A stretch of DNA of 60,000 bases from Cryptomeria japonica (taxonomy: Eukaryota > Streptophyta > Pinopsida > Cupressales > Cupressaceae): assembly GCF_030272615.1 (NCBI RefSeq), contig NC_081406.1:258717386-258777385 (forward strand), in the 5' to 3' direction. Shown here piece by piece: positions 1 through 12,039 of this stretch; within the stretch, counting starts at the first letter, position 1, and each line of letters begins with the position of its first letter. The translations under genes were made by a program, and so were the position numbers. The notes under the pieces are model-generated. The model was given only the letters and a program-made list of their open reading frames with translations, searched no databases and was not told the DNA's origin.

Positions 1-1139
1 TCTGATTGGTCTCATATATTGTTCAAGACAAGATATGATACATAAGTTACCATAAAGACAAAGCCTATTGCCAAAGATCACATTGAATACTATACCCCAA
101 TCCCTATCAATATGAACTACTCTCTAAATGAGGAGAAAGAAAAAATTTCTGTCAGGGAGCCTGCAACTCATCTAGAGGAGATTCTTGATTGCCTACTTGA
201 TGAGTGGGAATATGAATTTCAGTTTGACCCAATTGATGAGCTCAATGATACTGGCCTTGGTACATATTGTATTCATGAAGAAGATTCCCCTATTCCCAAT
301 CTCTCAAAGGAAAGCAATGGCATACAAGGATTGTGGGATATGTTCTTTGATGGATTAAGGAACAAAAATGGTGCAGGGACTGGTGTGTTATTGATTTCTC
401 CTAAAGGGGAGAAATATTACTTTTCATTCAGACTTCATTTTAGCTACACTAACAATGTGGTTGAGTATGGAGCTTTGATTTTGGGTCTCCAAATGACACA
501 AAGAAGAGTGATTAATTCCTTAAAGGTGTATGTAGATAGTGAGTTGGTTGTGAATTGGATTAGAGATTAGAGCATCACAAAGAACAACCTCCTCAAGTCT
601 TATAAGCACAGAGCATGGGACCTAATTGAAGGGTTTGAAGCCTTCAATATTTTTAGTGTCCCTAGAAATTAGAATAAACATGTTGATAGATTAGCAGCAA
701 TTGGTGATTACCATGAAATTTCATTTGATGTTGAAGTTGAGAAAGAACATTACATCAAACTTTTGGTGAGATCTGGAGTGTCTGATAACCAAGTGAATTG
801 GCAGGTCTTTGACTCAGATCAACAAATTTTAAATTTTTTACAAGATGAAGAAAAGTTCTCCCACAATAAGAAAGCCTTTTTGCAAGACCAATATGGAGAT
901 CAAATTATGCAGCTCAATTCAAAAAAGCCGCCCAAGGGATTGATCACCTTGGAAGGGATCTTCAATAGTGATGATCAAATGGAAGGTAGAGCTATGAACT
1001 TGACTGCAAGAAAAGGAGATTACAAATCAATATTCATGACAAAAGAAAAAGTTCTCAATTTGGGAAAGGTATGTTCCCAAATAGATCAAAATATTTTTGT
1101 CAACCTTTGCCAAAAATACAATGATGTTTTTACTTTTAC
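1..1139 (+). pseudogene. Ty3/gypsy (Tat-like) pol fragment: archaeal-type RNase H plus pre-RT linker
   Basis: One reading frame runs from about 112 to 1139 and is broken only by two in-frame TAG stops (568-570 and about 670). The RNase H part (about 340-700) shows FFDG, then NNVVEYGAL, then VYVDSELVV and finally NKHVDRLA, which are the D-E-D-D positions of the extra RNase H of Tat elements. It is followed in the same frame by a linker ending LCQKYNDVF (about 1102-1128), which resembles the segment that lies just upstream of gypsy RT (KYKDVFAW-like). The RNase H therefore precedes RT here, unlike the Tat copy at 39.7-42.9 kb, where it follows. No Gag is seen; the 5' part lies outside the window. 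Reverse transcriptase itself is missing: a CACTA-like insertion starts at 1140 and coding resumes only in the terminal RNase H at 8433. Family call is firm, exact lineage is not. Confidence 0.8.
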
Positions 1140-1172
1140 CACTAGTACATTTGGGTGCATTTTCTGACAAAG

Positions 1173-1377
1173 ATTTCCGACAAACTATGGGATTTCTTTT
1201 GCTTTGTCAGATTTTACAACATAATTTGTGTCAAATTTCCTTTTTTTTAAAACCTTGCCCACGTTTGTCGGAATTCCGACGACAATGGTGTTCGTCAGAA
1301 CTCCTCGTCGAATTTGGAGCAATTTTCCAATGAGCATTTCCGACGAGCTATGGGATTTCTTTTGCTTTGTCAGATTA
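1173..1377 (+). repeat. Subterminal direct repeat pair of the CACTA-like element
   Basis: About 40 bp containing TTTCCGAC, CTATGGGATTTC and TTTGCTTTGTCAGATT occurs at 1173-1212 and again at 1338-1377 with very few differences. Between the copies lies the GTCGGAATTCCGAC palindrome (1267-1280). Such repeated motifs near an end are where CACTA transposases bind in known elements; that role is inferred here. Confidence 0.7.
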
Positions 1378-1445
1378 ATTTGTTTTTTTTTCAAAAATCA
1401 CCCCATGTTCATTAGAATTCTGATGTGTTAAAAATTTCACAGATT

Positions 1446-2426
1446 TTACCTATTGATCAGCATGTTGGTTCAATGATTTTCATAGCCTCTTGATTTCTTC
1501 TTACTCATCGGGATAACATTAGTCGATGACCTCTCTTCTTGTTGATTGGTGCGAGTTATCTCGCTAGTCTCATCGGGCATCGGGATAGCATAAAATGTAT
1601 TCAGGCGATGGGCATAACTTCCCCGATGCCCTTTCCCTTGGCATAGCTCCTCCCGATATGTTATGTCTCCTCAGCACAAGCTTTGGCCCTTTATCACCAT
1701 AACCTTTGCCGATGCGTTTTACTTTTGCCAGTGTCCATCAGGATCAGTCTTATGGATATCATCATTGGCTATCGACAATACAAGATTTCTCCATTGCTGC
1801 TAGTGTGAGTTCTTCTGATAGACTTCATCGGTGTATTCTATCTCGATCACATGCTTCTACTTGTGTGTTACTATTCGGTTAACTTTTTCCAATAGTGCAG
1901 ATTTCGTATTTCATGTTGGAATTCCAACGAACACGTTACTTGTTGATCGACATATGTTGGTTCGATGATTTTCATAGCCTCTTTATTTTTTCTTAATCAG
2001 AATAACATAAGTTGATGACCTCTCTTCCTGTTGATCGGTGCGAGTTATCCCGCTAGTCTCATCAGGCATCGGGATAGCTTAAAATGTATTCAGGTGATGG
2101 GAATAATTTCCCCTATGTCTTTTCCCTTGGCGTAGCTCCTCTTGATACGTTATGTCTCCTCAACATAAGCTTTGACCCTTTATCGCCGTAACCTTTGTTG
2201 ATGCGTTTTAATTTTGCTAGTGTCCATTGGGATAAGTCTAACCGATAGCATCATCGGCTATCGGCAACACAAGATTTCTCCATTTCTGGTAGTGTGCATT
2301 CTGTCGATAGACTTCATCAGTATATTCTATCTCGATCACATGCTTCTACTTGTGTGTTACTATCGGGTTGAATTTTACCAATAGTGCAGATTTTGTATTT
2401 CATGTCAGAATTCCGACAAACATGTG
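1446..2426 (+). repeat. Two tandem copies of a ~490-bp unit (left arm of the inverted repeats)
   Basis: Copy 1 (1446-1935) and copy 2 (1936-2426) align along their length: both start TTAC-TTGATC, share GATTTTCATAGCCTC, GATGACCTCTCTTC, CCCTTTATC and GGCTATCG, and end near an ATTCC(A/G)AC motif. They differ by scattered substitutions. Segments of the unit recur inverted at 7970-8432. No reading frame survives, so this is a structural repeat. Confidence 0.85.
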
Positions 2427-5400
2427 GTATTTAAAAAAAAAGTAATTACGTGCCATCATTATACACGGGCTTAGGGTGCGAAAATTGGGAGGAAGCAGGC
2501 ACAATTTTTGCAGATAGAAGCTCAACAACAACTGTACAAGAGGTTGGTCCTTTCATTCTTGTCATTAATATTTTTTTGCAAGTTTCTTTGATTTCCTTAC
2601 ATTCTCTTGTTCACTTTGTTTAATGGTATCTGGTTTGGCAAAATGCTTGGAAATCGATTATATCAGATAGTTCAACAATAACATAACAACTTAAAGATTG
2701 AGGGCATCGATGGGGCCATAACAAGAGTATGAAGGTTTTGAATAAAATCTTAGAATACAGGTATCCTTATTCCTCTACTCTCACTTGTTTGCTTCTGTTA
2801 AGAAAGGTTCGCTTAGTTTGAGGATTTGTATATGTTTTCTTTGTTGTTATTGGTATTAGTTCTTTTAGCACTTTTTTTTGTAACCCTAGTTGGGGTCTTA
2901 ACTAGAGCATAGGGTTTTCTTGTTTGTTAACAATCTCATCAAAGAGTGCTTTCATATGTTTATTTTGTGAATTTGTTTTCTTCTAGCTTCAAAACCTAGT
3001 ATTCCTTGTATTTTATTAAGGGTTTATATAATTGTCATCCTTGGGTTTGTAACTGTCACCCTAGTTTGAGCTTCGTCTTTGTGTTAAGAATTTGTTCTAA
3101 CCCTAGTTCAAGTTATGGAAGTTGGTATTCTGTTATTCTCTACTTTGAGTATTCGTATCTCACAATATTATTTTAATCCAAATTAATGATGTGATTTTAT
3201 ATATGCAATGATCCAAATATCAATAATGTTATTGATCTGAATATTGATGATGCCTTGATGCATTGATCTGAATATGTCATAAATTCTTGATACTTAATAT
3301 TACTAGTATCAGTTGCAGTATCTTGATGGATATTATAGAAAGTAGAAAGCATAAATAGGAAGATTGAAAGATGAATGAAATGAGTTTTTATTTTTTATTT
3401 TTTATTTTTAAAATTTTTAAGTATAGAACATTAGTTGGAAACATATAATATATAGTGGTCTATTCTTCTTCATGCATCGTGGCACATATGTGATATATTT
3501 AGTTTGTATGGGGGACACTTCCTATTACATTTTGAAGTAAACATTTATTGAATCTTATTTTTTGATTAGTTTCTGCCTTCTTTTCATAAAAGTTGAATAT
3601 ACTTGAGACTTTGTTCAATCTCTTGATGATGAAACCTAAGAACAATGCATAATATATGTTTCTAACCTATTGAATAAACATTATTCAACTAGAATAATGT
3701 GGGCGCTCCTAGCATGGAGATTTTGTGGCCTTGGTTCTTTTGGTATTGATCAATCATATGTTTGTGCTCAACTATACAATGCATCTCTTCAATTGAGTGG
3801 TTGGTGCTTGCATAATTATTCTGTATTCCTTCAAATTAGTTTTACGCATTGGCTGGAAAGATAACTTGGCTTATGTACATTGCTTCTCTGAAGGCATACA
3901 CTTGTTTTAGTTTTTCTGATCAGTCATTATTTAACTACAATTCAATAATACAATAATATGATCCGGTGTGATCAACATATGACATTCTTAGTTCTTTTGA
4001 CATAGTTATCTTCCTATTATTTGTTAAATATTTGGAAAACAATTTGCATTTCATTAAATAATGTAGTGTAATTTTATACTATGATTGAAGGTATCCAAAT
4101 TATGCAAATTGATCATATTATATCACAATGACCTCATTTAGGAAGAGCTATTTATGACCATGAGCATCTTCATATTCCTTGGACTACTAATGTACAGTTT
4201 GCTCTCATTGAGAAGTCAGTGGATATATTGGCTCGAACATTGAATTTATATCAAATTTATCAACTAGAGAGAGCCACCAATTTGAATTAAGGCAATTCAC
4301 AAGGTTATTTGTAGATTCATCTCCATGCACATAGCAAACTAATCCTAGACACATCAATTTATGTTTGACAGTCAATAATTTTGGTAAGGGCGATTCTGAT
4401 TTTAGAATTAGCAATCTGTGGCACAACCTGAGTTCAAATTGTATATAGTCACTCACCTCGAAGCCGTCAAGTTGTATGAGAAAACAACCATATATCAATG
4501 CAATCATGATGAAATGCATGACTACTGGTAGATGATGTGTGATGGAAAGGGCCAAAGGCCACGCTGCCATTGGAGATCCATGGGCTTGAAAACGGAACAA
4601 ATTAAGAACATTGGTGGATTGTGTAGAAGACTAGCCAATAAAGAGAAATTATTTTATATTTGAATCATGCTCATGAATTTTCATGTTATTATTAATTGAT
4701 TCTATTGGGATGTTGAATCATGTTTAATTCTAACATTGATGTTTCTCTTCGAGATAGTCTTGAACTATTATGCTTCAAGCTTCAAAGGGAGCTTGGGAAT
4801 AGACATGCGAGCATATACAAGATTTCAGCTCATTCATTCACTTGAGAAGATGACTGAAGGTGTGCCATGTTCATAATGATTGTGCTATGGGTCTTTTTCA
4901 TAGAAAGTGAAAGTAAGGGGAAAGGAAATTAGCATTTCTCATTCTGATTTATGAAAACTTATGATGGTTTCTTTCCTTAGTGGATTATTATATTATGTAA
5001 TCATCATAAGATTTGGTTGTCACAATTTATATTAAGGATTAAGAGGGAGTTCTATGTTCCATACAATCCTCAGTGAAATGCTTTGATGAAAGAATTGACA
5101 ATATTTTATAAGCTTATGATTTTGTAAGCATGATGCTAATCCTAACGGTTTAATGTTGAAATGCTAAGTTAGTTTCATAATTTGAAATAAAACTAGGCCT
5201 AATACATTACTGTCTAGAGTTAGAATCATGCCAATGATCCAATGAATTGATATCTTGAATGATGGATTGCAGTGCTTCTACAACTAACTCTGATTTTTGC
5301 AAATCCATCTGAGTTCTGGTGATTGAATGGATTCTTGATGTATCTAGTTAAATTCTAGATAGCTGTTATGCATTGGCTATGACTTCATGAAGTAGCAATT

Positions 5401-5437
5401 TGTCATCATGTTGACTGGGCTCTATTTGGGTGATTTA
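2427..5437. other. Interior of the CACTA-like element, no recognisable gene
   Basis: AT-rich sequence without a long open frame. One exon-like stretch stands out at 4138-4288: after a TTTAG acceptor-like site, about 50 codons stay open on the plus strand (containing YDHEHLHIPW and FALIEKSVDILARTL). It looks more like real protein than random AT-rich translation, but I do not recognise the family. A second short open stretch at about 4735-4845 (containing SLRDSLELLCFKLQRELG) also looks exon-like. These could be captured host exons, a known habit of non-autonomous CACTA and MULE elements. The evidence is weak. Confidence 0.35.
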
Positions 5438-6238
5438 TGTTAAATACATATGTAACGTGCTATGAATTGCATGTATAATGTGTAAACATTATGTAAAATA
5501 TGGCTTGACACCAAAATTATGTAACTTGTAAATGGGTCACGACCTATACTTGTAACTTATAAAATGAAATTATTTGTTTATATTTTGGCGGGAATTTTCA
5601 TATGGCCGACCTAGAAAAGTTAAAGCATTGTAACTCATATAAATTCAAGGCAAGTTGAAGCGTTTCACATAGATTCAAATTATCTTGAAGATCAACGAGT
5701 CCTTCAACAATATCAACGAATCTTCCTCAGAGGTCAGTGAATCTATCCAAGGCTCAACAAATACAATTGAAGGACAACAGCCATATCTTGAGATATGTGA
5801 AATCCTTAAGAAGACAAGCAATCAACAGAGCAACGATCAGACATTGGATATCAGCAATGAATGTCATCTCACTTGAGTGAGTTCATCGAATGTGCAACTC
5901 TAGAGACCTCTGATCAGGTATTCCCTACTTTGTGGTGAATTCTGAGTAAAGGATATCTACCCTAGAGACTGCCCTATATGTGATTGGGATTTGGTGAAGT
6001 TCTGATCAGAAATTGTAATTCAGATAAGTTGATTTTCTCAAGCCCTAGGTGGGTGTACTTGTAATTAGTTACATTCTGACATTAATATAATAAGATCTGA
6101 ATAGTGTTGCTAGGTTTTTCCTATAAGAGGGAGGTTTTCCCAGGGTATTGATGTGTTCTTGTGTGTTTCTCTTATGCTATGATGTGTTGCATTCTTAGTT
6201 TATGTTATTTACTCTCAGTTTGATTACTAAAATTAACA
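5438..6238 (+). mobile_element. Ty1/copia LTR (801 bp)
   Basis: Begins TGTTAA and ends TTAACA, a perfect 6-bp terminal inverted repeat with the canonical TG...CA ends. It is followed immediately by a copia primer-binding site. A short open frame inside (5685-5876) is LTR sequence, not a gene. No second LTR, gag or pol was found downstream, so this is a 5' LTR of a truncated or non-autonomous element nested in the CACTA-like insertion. Confidence 0.75.
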
Positions 6239-6251
6239 TGGTATCAGAGCC
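6239..6251 (+). promoter_or_regulatory. Primer-binding site, initiator tRNA-Met type
   Basis: TGGTATCAGAGCC directly abuts the LTR end. It is complementary to the 3' end of plant initiator tRNA-Met, the usual minus-strand primer of Ty1/copia elements. Confidence 0.9.
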
Positions 6252-6662
6252 TACTAAGGGGTCTGATCTGACCCAAACTACTATTCAAATTGCAATTGTC
6301 ATAAATACACAGCCTGTCATCATTGGTGCAATCTGATCTTTATTTCTATTTTTGTTGATTTCTTCATACTGTCATAAGGATGTGAAACTACTATTGGTGA
6401 TTTCTTATTGGTCAACTCGTTATCATATTGATTAGTAATCAGTTATGAGATCTTCCAATAGCTATAGTAGCATTATTTGTCACTGGATTTTTCTGTTTTA
6501 CTATCTTGATGACTAGATCTGGTATTCAAATCAGTTTCTACATCTATCAATTGACTGTATGAGTGTTTACTTTGATTTCATTTTAGTCTGTCATAAACTA
6601 AATAAATTAAAGATTACATTTTCTCTCAGTTTATTTTATATCATTGGAGTATATTTTATGTC

Positions 6663-6693
<31 letters not shown>

Positions 6694-7969
6694 CTCGTAC
6701 CCAAGGATTTTATTTTTGCTAATTCCATGAATCCGTACCCAATTCCGTGAATCCATATGGGTACCCAAATTGGTAACTTAGCTGTTAAATTATTGAAAAG
6801 TCATCTATTCTCATGTATGACCTATGAGGGGCTTCTAACTAATGTAGAACTGATGACATTATCCTCAAAACTCCACTTTTTCAGACCTCAAACTGATGAT
6901 GAACTTAGAAATCCACATTTTCTATAAAAAATAATGTCTGAACCGATGAATGATTCTAAGAACTTGCATTCTAACTTGAAGTTCACTTAACTAAAACTCC
7001 CACCCTTTAGTCATTTCCATGTGCATGTTTATGATAGTCCAATCTACGAAAAAATACTATCATGACTGCACTTTTATTTCTCATAGAAGGTGATCATATC
7101 TCCATGTTGCATTGTCTAATCTCATACTTACTGTCATGTGCCTCTATATTTAGAACCTGATTACTATCACAATCCTTATTCTTCACTCCCCATTACTGGT
7201 CTGCAACACTGTATCACCATTGTATTGAGCCTTTGTGCATGCCTTATGACTACTACATCTTTCAAGGCCTTTGAGTTCTTTTTTTTCTTTGATAGACTTG
7301 ATCTTGTTACCTCTCTAAGACTATACTTTGTCTTTGATTTGCTTTGCGATAAGGCTTTTATGGACTATAATTATCATTGATGGAATCTCCTTGTATTTCC
7401 CTTAAGTTTGGAGCCTTGAAATGGAGTGTATGCCTTATGATGGCACTATCTACTTTGTGTTCTACAATATTCTCATGTATCTAACTCAGATGATTATCTT
7501 TTATGACTAGATATATCTTTGTAAGTGATTTCTTTGTTAATCATTATCTCCTTGAGTTGTGTTTGTCTAAGACTGAAATACTATTCCTGATAGTTTTGCT
7601 GCTCACTATTTTGTAGAGTTTTCCTTAGGCATGTACACTATCACATGTTTCCCTTTAAACAAGTTCTAGGACTATACCTAACCCTACAATGTTATCCATG
7701 ACTGCATATTGAGTTATAGGTCTCTATCTTTATAATATCCTCCTTTGATAGTATTTTTAAACAATAATATGACTATTTGTATGACTATTTATGAATACTT
7801 TATGCACTGGCTACAAGACATTTTTGGCATTTACTATTATGATTCCTAATGATGTCTTCTCATGCATTCTTGTAGCTATTTCATCTTTATCTTCTTGATA
7901 ATGAAGTACCTACTGCGCTTAATCCTTTGGAAGATCACTGATATTAATGTTGTTGATATTAATCCTTTG
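6252..7969. other. Degenerate sequence downstream of copia PBS, no gene seen
   Basis: Expected position of copia gag/pol, but only short random frames are present. Either the coding region has been lost or decayed, or the element was a large-LTR-derivative type without coding capacity. It contains a TA/TG microsatellite at 6662-6692. Confidence 0.5.
6662..6692 (+). repeat. (TA)n(TG)n microsatellite
   Basis: A short run of TA dinucleotides passes directly into about nine TG dinucleotides. Confidence 0.95.
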
Positions 7970-8432
7970 TAATCAGCAAAAGTCAACCTGATGGGAACAC
8001 CGACAAGTAGAAGGATGTGATTGAGATAACATACACTGTTTAAGTCCATCTCTAGAACACACACTAGCGACAATGGAGAAATCTTGTCTTGCCGATAGCC
8101 GATTAGGCTATCGGTAATACTTATCCCGATGGACACTGGAAAAAACTAAAATGCATTGGCAAAGATTACGACGATAAAGGGTCATCGATGTAGACAAAAG
8201 AAGTTGGGATTTAAAAAAATAAAAATGTTGGGGAAGGTCAGAATTCCAATGAACACCACAAGACAAATGTCGTCGTAATCATCAAAATTCTGACATCTCC
8301 TTGAAGATGGTCCATCAATAGAACACACACTAGCAGCAATAGAGAAATCATGTCTTGTCGATAGCTGATGAGGCTATCAGTAAAACTTATCCTAATGGAC
8401 ATTGGTAAAAGTAAAATGCATCGGCAAAGATT
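7970..8432 (-). repeat. Inverted partial copies of the 490-bp unit (right arm)
   Basis: Reverse-complement reading gives two partial copies of the left-arm unit: about 7976-8190 and about 8283-8432. Both carry the TTTGCC-GATGCATTTTA, GTGTCCAT, GGCTATCG and TTCTACTTG landmarks of 1690-1890 and 2180-2380 or part of them. Between them (8218-8290) is an AGAATTCCAATGAACACC motif matching the end-of-unit motif on the left. The second copy is cut off where gypsy coding resumes. Confidence 0.8.
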
Positions 8433-9923
8433 CAACTCCTAGTTCCTCACGCCAGTGTTAAATATTTTCTCTTGAATAAGGACATTGGTGAGAAGAGGGT
8501 TGGGTGGATTAAAAAGGTCATGGAATATGACCTTAACATCAAGATCATTGAGCTAGTAAGAGGAAGGGAACTTTGTGAGCAGTTTATTTCAACTTTTGGA
8601 AAAGATCCAGAGGTCTCCCTCTTGCTGCAAGAAAGAGAACATCTTAATAGTCAAGGAGACGCACAAATGGGCTGGTTCTAGGATATGTCTGCCTTCCTAA
8701 GAGATGGTAGTTATTCTCCTCACTTTGATAGAATCAAGAGAAGGCATCTCAGACTTCACCCCATTCCCTATGCTTTAGTGGATGTCATTTTATTCAAAAG
8801 GGACCTAAACAGTGTCTTGCCAAGATGTATAGCAAGTGATCAGACCAACAGGTTGTTAGATGAATTTCATAATGGCCATTCAAGTGGCCGTTTCTCAGCT
8901 AGGACTACAACCAAAAAGATCATGAGAGCAGGTTAATGTTGGCCATCCTTATTTAATGATGTGCATACGTGGGTTAGATAATGCAAAGAGTGTGCACTCT
9001 TTTCAAGCAAGAAAAGGTTAGTTTCTCTCCCTCTTCATCCCATTTCAATTGATTAGCCCTTTGTACAATAGGGTCTTGACTTCATTGGCCTAATCAATTA
9101 TATATCAAGTTTAGGCCATAAGTGGATTTTGGCAGCCACAAATTACTTTACCAGGTGGACAGAGGTAGTTTCTTTGAAGGATGCAACTGAGAACTTAGTG
9201 GTTCAATTCCTTGAGGGGATTGCAACTAGATTTGGAGCCTCTTCCACAATCATATCAGATAATGCCAAATCTTTTGTTAGATCTCAAATCAGTTTATGGA
9301 TAATTCAACATGATATGTTCTTGAAGACATCATCTAATTACTACCCTCAAAGAAATGGCCTAGTTGAGTTTTCAAACAAAAATATTATCAAGATCATCAA
9401 AAGGACTCTTGATAATAATCAAAGGTGTTGGAACCTAAAGTTGGGAACAACCCCATGGGCTGATAGGATTACTCCCAAAAGAGCTTTAGGTAACTCACCC
9501 TTCATGTTGGTATATAGAAGGAAAGCAAGGCTTCCCTTATCTTTTGAGTTACCTTCTCTTGATTTAGCACACTAGATGGAGCTCCTAGAAAATGATGCCA
9601 TGTCAAGTAGGTATGCAGAGCTCATAGAGCTGGAAGAAGTCAGAGAAAGGGCCATGTAGACCCTAAGTGTCCAATAGGGACAAGTGAAGAGATATTTTGA
9701 CAATCTGAAGACCACTTTCAGGACTTTCAAGGTTGGAGACCTTGTCCTAAGGTGGGATGCTGATAGAAAAAAGCCAGGGAGACACTCAAAGTTTGATGCA
9801 ATTTGGAGTGGTCCCTATGTGAATATAGGCTACAAGGAGGTGGATTCTTTCAATTTGGCTAGGCTAAATGGTGAAGTTCTCCCTATTGCAGTTAATGATA
9901 TTCATCTCAAAGCATGTGCTTAA
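8433..9923 (+). pseudogene. Ty3/gypsy pol fragment: end of RNase H and complete integrase
   Basis: A single frame from about 8435 to 9923 is broken only by in-frame stops, mostly TAG. It starts in the tail of the gypsy RNase H (KYFLLNKD, then GWIKKVMEYDL), continues with a spacer and the integrase zinc-binding region (HNGH near 8871, CKEC near 8985), then the catalytic core: D in GLDFIG (about 9076), D in SDNAKSF (about 9260), E in NGLVEFSNKN (about 9365). The C-terminal part has VGDLVLRW (about 9735) and ends before ILKACA-like residues at 9923. The frame differs from the fragment at 1-1139, but both probably belong to one element split by the CACTA-like insertion. Several stops sit where family members have W or Q (for example before GLDFIG), consistent with C-to-T decay. 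Confidence 0.85.
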
Positions 9924-12039
9924 GGTGATTTTCAAGTTCTTGTAAATATTAGTTAGTTTTCAGTTGTTCCCAATAAGTGCACGTGCACTAGCTATTCCTT
10001 TCAGAATGATAGAAAATTTTGACATCCTACAGATTTTTGGGGCAATGTTTTTACTATTTTCCTACATTAACTCTATGCCCAATGAATCTACTTAAGGCCT
10101 CGGGTCTTATTTGTCAAGCAGGCTTGTCACCCCTTTGAGTTGCTAAAAAAGTTGACTATTTTCATGTCAACCTTAGCCTTGAAAATTACCAATTTAAGAA
10201 AACCCAATTGGCTAAGAAAACCTTGTTTAAACTCTAAGAAAAAGCCCTAAAACCCTAAACCCTAAATGTTAAGGCTTTTAAGCCTTTTATTTATTTTTAG
10301 GCTCTATTTTTATAATTGATCATTGACTGGCCAGGACAATCAAATCACTTAAGGAGAACGAGTTGGAGGGTCCTATCTTCATGGCGGGACTAGTCCCCTT
10401 CAATACCGATATTGGCTATTAGAGCAAATTGTTGTATCTTATCGCATGATCGAGAGCTTTTTTGTTTTTTGCTCCGTATTGTGATCTTCCAATTTCGAGT
10501 GACAACATGATGGTCGATAGAACAAGACTTTCCCGGCTACCCTGCAAAGGTTCTAAATCCACCAAATTTGGTCGCGAGATAACAAGATGGTGGGTCTGGC
10601 TAGGGATAAGTTAAGCCCCTGCAGTGATTTCAAGTTCTCCAAATTTAGTGGCGGGATAGCAGGAATACAAGAAGTTTTTTCCATTTTGAGAAGCCGCATA
10701 AAGCATGTGGGGCCCTCCCTATGAAATCGAGAAGAGCTTGGTGGTTGTCACCATTTCACGGTGGTCTTAATCTTAGGTGGGACTCAGCCTACGAAATAGC
10801 AAAGGTCCTTTACAGCTAAGCTAATGAAGGCAACAAGAAGTTTTCATTGCTTCGTAGCAATACAAGTCCAAAGTGGGGCCTGACTTGCAAAATGGCAATA
10901 ACTTTCGCCATTTCACAAAGAATATTAGCACTAAATTTTTAAACTTTGTGAAACAACGAAAGAGAAATGTGGATCCGGCCCGCCACAATGGACATCGACA
11001 GGCGTCAAATCTTCATAATGTCCACATCGAACAATGATGTTTAAAAACTCCATTGAGCCTTGTGGAGGGCAATGTGGTATCATATCGCACGTCTATCTAT
11101 GCACACCATGCATGATCGAAGGGCTAGAATTCAAACTTGTAGGGTAGATAAGAATTTAATCTTCTGCACAGGGTAGTTGTCAACCAAGCAGTTGAATCCA
11201 TTTTTTGGCTCAGTCGGTGCCCCAATTTGATTGTATTTCAGTCCAATTGTCAAAATTCTTTGCCTTAACTCCAGAAGTGACCCTAAGGATGATTTTTAGG
11301 TGCCACTTGCAGCTCTTTAATGTAGAATGAAGACTTTCTTAGCCTGCAAATTCCATCCCATTTCATTCATACGTAAAGATTTCCTCAAGTTGTAGGGATT
11401 TTGTTTTTTCCCAGTAGGGGAGGATATTTTCAAACTATAATACACGCTATTAGATCAATTTAGTTGATTTGATACTCTCTCTAATATTTTGTAACCTAAC
11501 CTTAGTAGGGTTAGGGTTTCTTAACTGTAATTCAGTCTGAGTTATGCCTGAACTACAAAGGCAATTTTGTAAGCTTTTTTCATCATCTTCTTTTCTTTTT
11601 CTATCTCGGAATACATATTTTTGTGTTTGTAAAAAATTATCTTGCCTTTGCATTAATAGAATTACTTGTCTTGCCTTCTTTCAGTTCTTATAATTTGTGT
11701 AATCTCTTTTACCTCTTTATTTGAATGCATTCTCTTTTTTTTCCTTAGTTCTAAGTGACTATGTGGATACCTCTATGAATGTTGTCTATGGATTGATATA
11801 ATCCCTTTTTTCATCCTATAGAACTCCAACCTTCACTCAAACTTTAGGAAACTAATTAGGATAGAAAATTGTGCACATCTAGGGTAGTTTTATTAGTGCC
11901 TTATGCAATTAAAGGCAGGGAGATCAAATTCCATATAGGGGCAAACCTTTTCCCTTTCAAAGCATTCCTTCTTCCCCCTTTTTCCCCCCAAAATCAATGG
12001 ATTAGGATTTATTAGTTTTGGGTTAGACCAACACTTGTA
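9924..12039. other. Non-coding stretch, probable 3' region of the gypsy element
   Basis: No gene-like frame. A GGGGCAATG motif at about 10039 resembles the polypurine-type motif after integrase in the Tat element at 43.24 kb. CCCTAAAACCCTAAACCCTAAA at 10246-10267 is a short telomere-like run, and a purine block (AGTAGGGGAGGATATT) lies near 11412. LTR boundaries could not be fixed. The segment 10.3-11.1 kb is unusually GC-rich for the window but has no open frame. Confidence 0.5.

Larger units (their letters stand above)
1140..8432. mobile_element. CACTA-like non-autonomous DNA transposon, 3' terminus lost
   Basis: The gypsy frame is interrupted at a CACTA pentanucleotide (1140-1144). Inside are short direct repeats built on TTTCCGACRA and TTGTCGGAAT, including a perfect palindrome GTCGGAATTCCGAC at 1267-1280. 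This is the style of subterminal repeats in plant CACTA (En/Spm) elements. About 200-bp segments of the left end recur in inverted orientation at 7970-8432, so the region has long complex inverted ends. No TAGTG terminus and no 3-bp duplication are visible on the right, where gypsy coding resumes directly in RNase H. The simplest reading is a deletion that removed the right terminus together with the gypsy RT. No transposase ORF is present. A large MULE-like element is an alternative. Confidence 0.55.

Noticed and set aside
4205-4600. A 131-codon minus-strand frame
   Set aside because: No motif; opposite strand to the better exon-like stretch at 4138-4288 and no ATG context or family resemblance.
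5685-5876. A 63-codon frame
   Set aside because: Lies wholly within the copia LTR 5438-6238 and has no recognisable protein text.
10246-10267. Telomere-like CCCTAAA units
   Set aside because: Only about three imperfect units; too short for a telomere relic. Such telo-box-like runs are frequent in plant non-coding DNA.
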